Source: Adiantum capillus-veneris
Taxonomy: Eukaryota; Streptophyta; Polypodiopsida; Polypodiales; Pteridaceae
Assembly: GCA_014529385.2 (NCBI GenBank)
Contig: CM043944.1
Location: 48,648,768-48,712,767 of the forward strand
Length of the DNA stretch: 64,000 nt
Direction: 5' to 3'
In this document: piece by piece, positions 56,516 through 64,000 of the stretch
How positions within the stretch are numbered: the stretch's first letter is position 1
Layout: every line of letters starts with the position of its first letter
Position numbers and translations under genes: made by a program
The notes under the pieces: model-generated
The model's input: the letters and a program-made list of their open reading frames with translations, nothing else
The model's database searches: none
Told to the model about the DNA's origin: nothing

Positions 56516-57882
56516 CCACACTGGCGCTCGCATGGAGGTTGGCCTTCGACGGCAAGGCTCAGGTTTGGCATCTACCGGTCACTAGTATGTAACTATTTAA
56601 GTAGTTTGCGTCTTCATTGAATGTATAGCTCCGAATTGTCTATTATGATCCCTCAAGGCACTTAACATGCCTGAGGATATTTGTACATTCCTCTATGGGG
56701 TAAGATAACTCCTCCACTCACAATTGTAAGTACTGAAATTTTTCTTTTCATTATCTTTTGAAAAGAAAGTGCGTGACATTTATTGTAAGATCTCTTGTTT
56801 CTACAATACTTACTGATCAAGGTCATGCCATGGGATCATACAGATTATATTTTTTACAGGGATCCAAGAGTCTATTTTACAGGGTGCCACTAATACAGAG
56901 GTACATAAAAAATTTCACAAAACAAAAACATCATAACCCAAGACCTAGCTCGAGTGGGGAGCCACCATGCAAGGGGGATCTCCACACTACATTCACATGC
57001 CCACAACACAAGAGCACATACCTTCCAAGTCACAATTTAGCACAGTAATCCACCGCCATAGAGCACCTTGGAAGACACCGCACCGTTCGCCAACAAGACT
57101 GTCAAGACAAGCCGTTAAAGCCTCTTTGATGTTGCCATTAGATCTTAAGCTCTTATTCAATTTTCTTTTGTGACTAAGTTTTTAGAAAGTTTCTTCGCTT
57201 CCATGTGTTCATTTTTTTCCTTTTCTTTGTGTTGTGTGTGTACACGTGTGTGAGAGTGTGTGTGTGTGAGAGAGAGAGAGACTATTTCCTTTGAATCTAG
57301 GTTTATAACTTTGTAAAATTTATATTTGGTTTTTTTTAAATGTAAAAGGTAGGCCCTTATAATTTTTGATGATGTTGTTTTCTCAATAAAAAGCCATTCA
57401 ATGACAAGTTGGGAGAGTAATTCCAACTTTCCAAGGCATCTTACCGTACAATCTTGAAGGAGACTTTTCAAGGACCCGTATGCCACCATATGTTTTTGCC
57501 CTCAAATCGGTTTTTGAGACCTTTGAGCAGAGTTGAAAAATTATTAAATTGATAATAACTGGTTACATGTCAAAAGATACATTTGCAACTTTGACTTTTG
57601 GTCAAACTTTGTAGCTTGCCAAAAAAACTTTGTCATTTTTGGTTTTGATTGCATAAAGCCTTAGTAAAGAAAAGGGTTGTATTTTGGGTGCCACATGGAA
57701 ACAAACTTTTTTTTTTTACTTGCAAATTTTTTTAAAAAAAATGGTTCATATGAGCTTGAATTGCATTAATATTAGAAGGTTACAATTTGTCCTAGCATAT
57801 CCTTTGCACAGGGTTCTCTAGAAAAAAATACATCAATGGGAGTCGCAAGAGCTCGCTTACATCTACATAAGAAGCTTACAGT

Positions 57883-60005
57883 CTAAGTTTTTTTTATAAC
57901 ACAGCAGCTTGCACTGACACAATTCAAGAACAACATTGGGGTCCAAAGGATCCCCCTTCTTTTGACAAGTAATTCATTTATGGAGTTCCAAATTTCTCTC
58001 AACACAGTAGCTCTTACGATGCAAACGTCCATCAAAAGCTCCATACTATCGATGCGTCTAGATCCCAAAGCAAGGTCTCGTCTAAAGAAAGGATTTCCCA
58101 AATGAGTGAATACCCTTTTGCAGATAGCTCCTGGGAAAGCTCCGATTTTTGGACAATCCCAGAACACGTGCATGAGGCATTCGTTTGGGTGCTTGCATCT
58201 GGTACATATACCTTCGACTAGTCCTCTTGCTTTAGTCTTGTCTCCGATGGGGATGAAGCCAAAGAGAAGTCTCCAAAGGAACACTTGAGTCTTTCTCATC
58301 ACATTTGGCCTTCCAGATGTTGCCGATCACTTGGCTCCATTTGCTTGTCGCCCACTTCCTGTAGCAGACCCTGTTGAGGTGATCTATACATATTGTTGAA
58401 GAGAAAATCTTTTCATGAATTGGTTTTGTCTTGGGCAAACAGAAAATCCTTTCTCCAGGCCAATTCTAGGCTTTCCAATCAAGTGGTGTGGAGCAAGGCA
58501 GAAGGGTAAGGTTTGAGATCTTTTGAAGTAGTCTCCCAATGAGGATTTCCTCCTAGAGCTATTGATTGTTAAGGAACCTCAGATGTTCGACTGAGCTCCA
58601 ATCTCCTTTCTGATAATCCCAAAGCAAATCCAAGTTGACAAAGCCCTTGTTTTTAAGATTCATGGCTATTTCAATTTAGTGGTTATTGAGACCCAAGCCT
58701 TCCACAATGGGACCCCATGGGGACCAGTGTCACGCAGTACCTTTATAGTATCTTATCTCCTCATTCCAGTTGAGTGAGTCTGTGGCTTTACAACTTTTTT
58801 CAATGAATTTCACAGTAACGCCTTCTACTTAAGCCCTAACTCCAAGAGGGGGAAGAAGCCAGTTTTGAATCTCAAGGTTGGACCATGAACTGCCTTTGGA
58901 CCTCATGGGGATGCCATCACCATTTCCCTTGACATCGCGTCCTATCTCTCTTCAAAATTGGTAAGAGCGTAAAAGATTTGGCATATAATTCTAAAGCATG
59001 AGCGAGAGGGTCATGAATGCCAAGACCTCCCTGAGCTTTTGGCTTTGCAATCACCGCCCATTTACACTATTGCCAAGGTTTGCAGGCATGAAAGCTTATT
59101 CCTCTACAAAAACTCTTTGATTGGTGACAAGAAGGAGTTCCACTTTTTTTGGGATAATTGTAGGAAAGGTGACGTGAAGGTTATGTACGGGATGAAAAAG
59201 GTGTTATTTATCGTGGCTATACAGTGGAAGGGGATCACGATGAACTGCCAACGTTTCATTTTATTTTTTATTTTTTCTTGAAACTAGTCGAAGTCAGTTT
59301 TGTGAATAATCCCACCCCAATAGGCATACCCAAGTGACGAAAGATGCTACCTCTCTAGTCCACCTTGAAGAATCGAAATTGTCTTCCTGCGTCAATGAGA
59401 TAAGCCTTGATTTTTCTATGTTGCATTATGATCTTGACGTTGTGGCAAACAACTGGACAATCTCCAGATCTTGTCTTACATTATTCCCCTCCCCTTGGAG
59501 AAAGAGAAGTGAATCATCGTAAAAATCTTGATAAGCAATTGTTTGCCATTTTGGGTGTGAAGCCCTTTAATCTCACCTTTTTAGCTGCTTGTTCCATCAT
59601 AGCAAGAAGCGGGTAGGTGCAGGTTGCAAACCACACAAGCACCAACGGGTAACCCTACCAAATGGATCTTCTGACATTGCAGTTGTCGATTATTCTAGAA
59701 TTAAATATTAGCTCTGAGGATCTACCTTCGCCAATAGTACTTACCACTTGAAAGATTCGAGGGACCAACCTCAAAGTCTACAATGTTTCTTGTACAAATG
59801 ACCACACGATCCTATCATACGCCTTATCCAAGTCCAATTGAAGAAGGATACATTCTTGTCTCTTGAACTTGGCGTGCTCCATCCCAATCATTGCAACCAG
59901 TATGTTATCATATATTGATCTTCCTTTAATAAAACCATGCTGGTGGGGAGAGATGACATTTGGTGACACCGAGGTTATCCTCTTAGCAATGAGTTTGGAC
60001 AACAC
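57883..60005 (-). mobile_element. LINE relic (RT to zinc finger), minus strand, copy B
   Basis: RT fragment at 60,005-59,778 (ISPHQHGFIKGRSIYDN, LLQLDLDKAYDRIVWSFV). C-terminal frame at 58,302-57,883 with VFLWRLLFGFIP, GLVEGICTRCKHPNECLMHV, FWDCPKIGAFPGAICKRVF: the full C-x2-C...H-x4-C zf-RVT zinc finger, better preserved than in copy A. The catalytic aspartate box region near 59,520 is frameshifted. No endonuclease domain. Confidence 0.85.
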
Positions 60006-60189
60006 CTTCTAAACCACTGTCATCATTGTAATTGGTCTCCAATGCTTGATTTGAGAGCAAGCTAATTGATTGGGGATGAGTTTAATTAATCCTTCATTTA
60101 TCCCTGATCGAGTGCACCTTTAGTAAAGGCTATGTTGACCATTGTGAGATGGGGTTGAAATTTGTGTGACCACTCTTTAAAGAGAGACA

Positions 60190-60543
60190 TTGAGTATTGG
60201 GTCACACATAATTGTGTTTTTTGGCCAACCTCACAATTGTGAGTCTATGTATCCTCAAGCTTGTGTGAGCCTTGAGGGATCACGCGATACATTGAGAAGC
60301 TACAATAAAGCCCCATACATAGGCGAATCACACTCCATGTACTTGTTATCACATTTTGGTCAATATGGCAACAATTTCCCTATTCCACTCCTTAGAATTC
60401 CTTTTATCGATGGCAACAATCCCTTCCATGCTTTCTTCTATAATCTCTGTGAAGCTAGCATTTGTGAGGACATTTTCAAAAACTTGTTAGTTCCTCATCT
60501 TCTTAAAATACTAGAATCTAAAAATTTGAGTACATATAAGTAG
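60190..60543 (+). CDS. Hypothetical 117-residue frame, paralogous to 30,422-30,784
   Basis: Same frame and same stop position as the copy-A frame, with in-frame length differences. SHFGQYGNNFPIPLLRIPFI and DGNNPFHAFFYN are conserved with the paralogue. It begins at a noncanonical start, and its first third overlaps a LINE tail on the opposite strand. Function unknown; possibly not a gene. Confidence 0.2.
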   Translation: MSIGSHIIVFFGQPHNCESMYPQACVSLEGSRDTLRSYNKAPYIGESHSMYLLSHFGQYGNNFPIPLLRIPFIDGNNPFHAFFYNLCEASICEDIFKNLLVPHLLKILESKNLSTYK

Positions 60544-61121
60544 CACTTGGCTTCTCATTACCTTCCTTATCCTCTTTCACCTATTTTTTGTCTCAATTTG
60601 TTACAATGCTTCCAATTGTTTTTCACTCATTATTTTTATTTTCGTGAGATATATTGTAATCAAAATAATTTATTGTTACACTTATTTTTCAAAAACATAG
60701 TATATTATTTTGATAATAAATGTTTAAAACATTAGACTCTTATTATGAAATTCCTCTCAATAGCCTCATGTAGGCCATAGTCAACTTCCACCTTGTTTGA
60801 ACTAGCGAGAAAAGAGAATAGTTTAAAATGTCTAAATGTTTAGGTCAAAATTTGAGGGATCTTTTTTTGGTTTTTACACGATCCTGTCACAAGTTTTGTT
60901 GATTATTTTCAAGGCAAGCTTGGAATATAGCTGGGATTTTAGCCCATTCAAAATACACCAGACTCTCTAAACACAAGACTATGCACAAAAGTGGACTAGG
61001 CTGCTAACAAGATATGAATAATGCATTAGAAAAAGCCTTTTGGGAGTCTTCTTTTGTGCTTACAAAGGCTATATTACTTGCATATATTATACCACTATCA
61101 GAATAGATCTATGAAAAACAT

Positions 61122-61690
61122 GTGATGCCTAATGTTATGCCATCGATTCAGTACAAAGCTGTAGTTGACCATGCAGACAATGGTGCAACAAAGACTCGCA
61201 AAGCAAAGGTATGGAAAACCTTGGAAGCAATATTCAAGTGCTACAAATTGAACTCATGGACCGATGGCGACTATAAAAAATTCCAAGAAGCTGTGGATAC
61301 CTTCAACACATTCATAAGTGCATGGACAAAATAACATAGTACTCACTACATGGTATTGTAATTGGTTTGATGACATGATAATCTTTTGAATTGCAAACAC
61401 TCATCCTTATAATGTCTGCATGCTTTGTGTGCAACACATTATCTGTAATCACATGCCTTGGTTTGCAAGGCAATATGGCAGCTTGAGTGTTTGGTCTACA
61501 CAGGGCCTGGGAAAAACCCACTACCAAGCTCGTACTTATTAGTTCAGTCACACTCGACATGGAGGTGGTGCAGACAAAGCAAATAGCCTACATGACATAC
61601 ACCAATGGACGTATCAAAAACTAATGCACATGTCACATTGCAAGGAACAATCAAACAAAGTCAGATTGGCCATGTGGTGAGATTAGCCAA
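61122..61690 (+). pseudogene. Transposase-like relic
   Basis: The frame 61,122-61,334 (MPSIQYKAVVDHADNGATKT, KVWKTLEAIFKCYKL, DGDYKKFQEAVDTFNTFISA) is followed after a frameshift by YNVCMLCVQHIICNHMPWFA (61,412-61,471) and VWSTQGLGKTHYQART (~61,490-61,537). It then reads FSHTRHGGGADKANSLHDIH and QWTYQKLMHM to ~61,640. The order of a helical segment, then QGL.K.HYQA and HTRHGGG, suggests a transposase C-terminal domain. Family not identified. At least one stop and one frameshift. Confidence 0.35.
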
Positions 61691-62059
61691 AAAACGGTGA
61701 AGTAAGGAGATATGGGAGTTATCATCTGCAGCTAGACACCATGCAGATTGGTGGCTACAAAAACAGCGTATGGGAAGGGTTTGGACAACACCGCTACAAG
61801 TTATGCCATTACTCTCAGTCATAGCAAGATCCAAACACCAAAATTAATGTATCTAAAAGAATCGATGTAATTTTAGCTTTTCATATTGTGAATGATGGTT
61901 GCAACAAAATTAAAAATGTGGAAAGACATTGATACTCTATCATTTCAACTTTTCATAATGTGAATGATGGTTGCAAAAAAAAAAGTGCATTGCAAGACAT
62001 TGTTACATAATCAATCTAACTTTGATGCATAAAACAAATACTGGAAAATGCCAAATTAC

Positions 62060-63060
62060 ACTTGCAAGGTGGCTAGTGGAAAGGGCTAGAGATGCACAAC
62101 AAGTTGCTTGCCCTGCAGTGGGCTAACCTAAAGCTTGGAGGCATAATGAGAGAGCTAGTTTGGAAGTGTAACAAAGCATCTGAGGCTGTACAATGGAAAG
62201 AGGTACCAAGGTACTTTCACAACTCAATAACTCACTGGTCCCCTTGGCTATCTAAGGCAGGAAGCATCCTTCTAGAACCTCTTTGGAGGGAGGTGGCCAC
62301 AAATTTCAATAACAAAGGACTACAACAGCTGGCCAGTTTTGAGATAAAAGCAACAGAACCTAGAAAGGAATGGACAAACTTGACTTACAATTCCACCTCA
62401 TGGAGTTGAAAGATTGTTGGCCAATAGAGTTTTAGAAAGGCTTGATAGCTATAATTGGCTACCAGATTGTTTTGAGTGGAAGGCACGGTGATGGCCCATG
62501 AACAATCATTTCCTAAAATTGCAAACCAAGGCCGTATACAAAACCCTCATGGTCTCACCAGATTGGTTTCTTTCCTTGAACAAACAATGGGGTAATAAAT
62601 GCCTGGAATCAAGATGGAGGTCAATTGTGTTTGTGTGGACCTCACATGTAGAACAAAAATTGGAGTTTGCTATGGATAAGTGCCTACCTCAAGGCAAAAA
62701 ATGTTCCTGTATGCTATGTAATTTTGTCTTGGACTGGAAAGGAAAAATGACGGGCAATGGAAAAATTTCCTAAAAGAGGATCTGGCCAAGTTTGGGATGT
62801 AGAGGGCAAAAAGTGCTGACAAAGCAAAAATTGTCAGAGAGTGCCCTTTTGATGCCAGAGATCATTCTTTGCAATGGTGGAACTACACTATTGTTGGAGA
62901 CAATGTTGGAAAAAGGAGAAATATCCAAGCTCCCATCTTTCCAAAGATAACTATAGAGAACCACATGTAGCCCCTATACTCCGTGTGTAACTAACTTCCA
63001 TAACAACAAGCTCCCACTCAGTGTGTAGCTAGTTTCCAATACTCCTTGTAATACTTACAA
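62060..63060 (+). mobile_element. LINE fragment (post-RT region)
   Basis: The frame 62,092-62,409 (LLALQWANLKLGGIMRELVW, QWKEVPRYFHNSITHWSPWL) parallels the LINE fragment at 26.25-26.6 kb. The frame 62,498-62,773 (DWFLSLNKQWGNKCLESRWR) corresponds to the start of the zinc-finger frame at 20,929. The zinc finger itself is eroded (CSCMLC). The sequence fades out near 63,060 without a clear tail. Confidence 0.6.
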
Positions 63061-63189
63061 AAGTAAATGAATGTGATCTTGGAAAGTTCTTGTGTTGATC
63101 TACATCAATTTTTTATTTTATTTTATATTGTGGTTTCGTCAGGGGGTGCAAACATTGTTCTTACTGTAAAGGTGATAGATTTACCCTCA

Positions 63190-63500
63190 AGTGGTATGTA
63201 AGTGCTTGCCTAGGTATTGTTAGTGCTTGTCGAGTAGCCCATAAGTACTTGTCAAATTGGTCTTAAAGTGCTTTTCTTAATACTAAAAGTGCTTGAAAAG
63301 TGATCTTAAAGTGCTTTGCAAGTGGTCTAAAGGTGCTTGTCTAGTGGTCTCAAGTGCTTACCATGTGATTAGAAAGTGCGTCTTCAATGACCTAAAAATG
63401 CTTGTCAAGTGGTCAGAAAGTTATCACCAAGTGGTTGTCAAGTGGGTTAAATGTGCTTCCAAGTGGTTCACATTGCTCTCCAAGTGTCTTGAAAGTACCC
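63190..63500. repeat. Degenerate AAGTGCTT/CAAGTGGTC array (array 3)
   Basis: About fifteen AAGTGCTT-type words alternating with CAAGTGGTC words over ~310 bp, at ~20-25-bp spacing. Same core as arrays 1 and 2. Confidence 0.85.
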
Positions 63501-63784
63501 ATATGTGGTGCAAAGGTGGTAGACACTATTGTCAAAGAGATGAATGTGTTAGGGGAGTGCTTCAAAGTTAGAATTTACAAGTTCTTCTCTGGGGCATGGT
63601 ATTATAGATCTGTTCAATATACATCATTCAAATTATATAGCTCTCCTAATGGCTTCAAAAATAAATATTCAGTACTTAAAAAGTGCAAGGACAATCTAGA
63701 GAGAAAAGGGAAAACAAGCAAAGAAAAACACAAATGTATCAAGGTGCGATGGTTTATGGACACAAAAAGTCTCCACATATTTCC

Positions 63785-64000
63785 TCCTTTTTTTTTTCAA
63801 AACTCACGAACATGAGTATATTATATTAGTAGCACAAAATAATTACAAATACTAGTCATGCTCATGACGACCCATTACATTTTCTAGCAGACACTAGTAC
63901 ATTGGCTTACAAGGGGGCCACCCCATGACACTAATGAGAAGCCAAAGACATATCCTTACCCACGCAGTTCCGCCAATGCTGCAATCACCACCATGTCCCA
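63785..64000 (-). mobile_element. LINE 3' end, minus strand, running off the window
   Basis: A T run (63,788-63,797, the poly(A) tail on the minus strand) is followed by CAAAACTCACGAACATGAGT. This is the family's tail palindrome (63,802-63,817) with a changed loop, then by 3' UTR-like sequence to the window end. Confidence 0.6.

Larger units (their letters stand above)
56551..61153. repeat. Composite LINE block, duplicate copy B
   Basis: Collinear with 26,893-31,355: plus-strand LINE tail with ACTCACAATTGTAAGT (56,716-56,731), minus-strand LINE relic, minus-strand LINE tail (60,230-60,244), AT-rich flank. Shared internal junctions show that the composite, not just a single LINE, was duplicated. 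Confidence 0.85.

Overview
The window looks like repeat-dominated intergenic DNA from a large land-plant genome. The evidence is Ty1/copia and LINE relics, a plant-type Helitron with RepHel, nonautonomous Helitron ends of the TCTATACTATAATAAAAG...CTAG type, a pentatricopeptide-repeat (PPR) gene fragment, short plant-like introns of about 70-95 nt, and very many long (GA)n/(CT)n tracts. I favour a fern or other seed-free vascular plant because of the style of the PPR fragment and of one transposase relic, but this is a weak inference. There are no bacterial features, rRNA, CRISPR or convincing tRNA genes.

Layout. 0-10 kb: an LTR-element relic, CACTA-like subterminal repeats, a copia pol relic (minus), a SINE-like pol III head, two MITE families, and a 142-bp LINE tail with a clear target-site duplication. 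10-20 kb: no gene; microsatellites, a second MITE of each family, and a small 876-bp Helitron carrying a PPR fragment. 20-27 kb: LINE 3' portions (plus) around a decaying multi-exon gene (minus, 21,968-25,068) with a C-terminal Cys/His cluster. 26.9-31.35 kb is a composite LINE block that recurs at 56.55-61.15 kb. 31.5-36.4 kb: relics of DNA transposases, one interrupted by a degenerate AAGTGCTT array. 36.75-41.95 kb (all minus): a Helitron 3' terminus, three open protein-coding loci, and the C-terminal part of a Helitron helicase. 42-47 kb: several degenerate tandem arrays. 47.06-51.33 kb (plus): the N-terminal and central part of a Helitron RepHel. 51.4-56.5 kb: copia integrase scraps, a T-shaped palindrome, a ~340-bp tandem array and microsatellites. 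61-64 kb: transposase and LINE fragments and a third AAGTGCTT array.

The most interesting stretch is 36.7-53.9 kb. The RepHel coding region is split into a plus-strand N-terminal part ending at 51,333 and a minus-strand C-terminal part starting at 41,949. They join at nearly the same residue, as expected if one autonomous Helitron was broken by an inversion of about 9.4 kb. Directly downstream of the helicase C-terminus, on the same strand, is a 4-exon gene (41,088-40,319) whose exons join in phase at three GT-AG introns into a 170-residue protein. With two further open loci it lies upstream of a recognisable Helitron CTAG terminus, so these are candidate captured cargo genes.

Most other coding traces are transposon relics with frameshifts and nonsense codons. 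Calls are by eye; exon structures and family names below a confidence of about 0.6 are working hypotheses.
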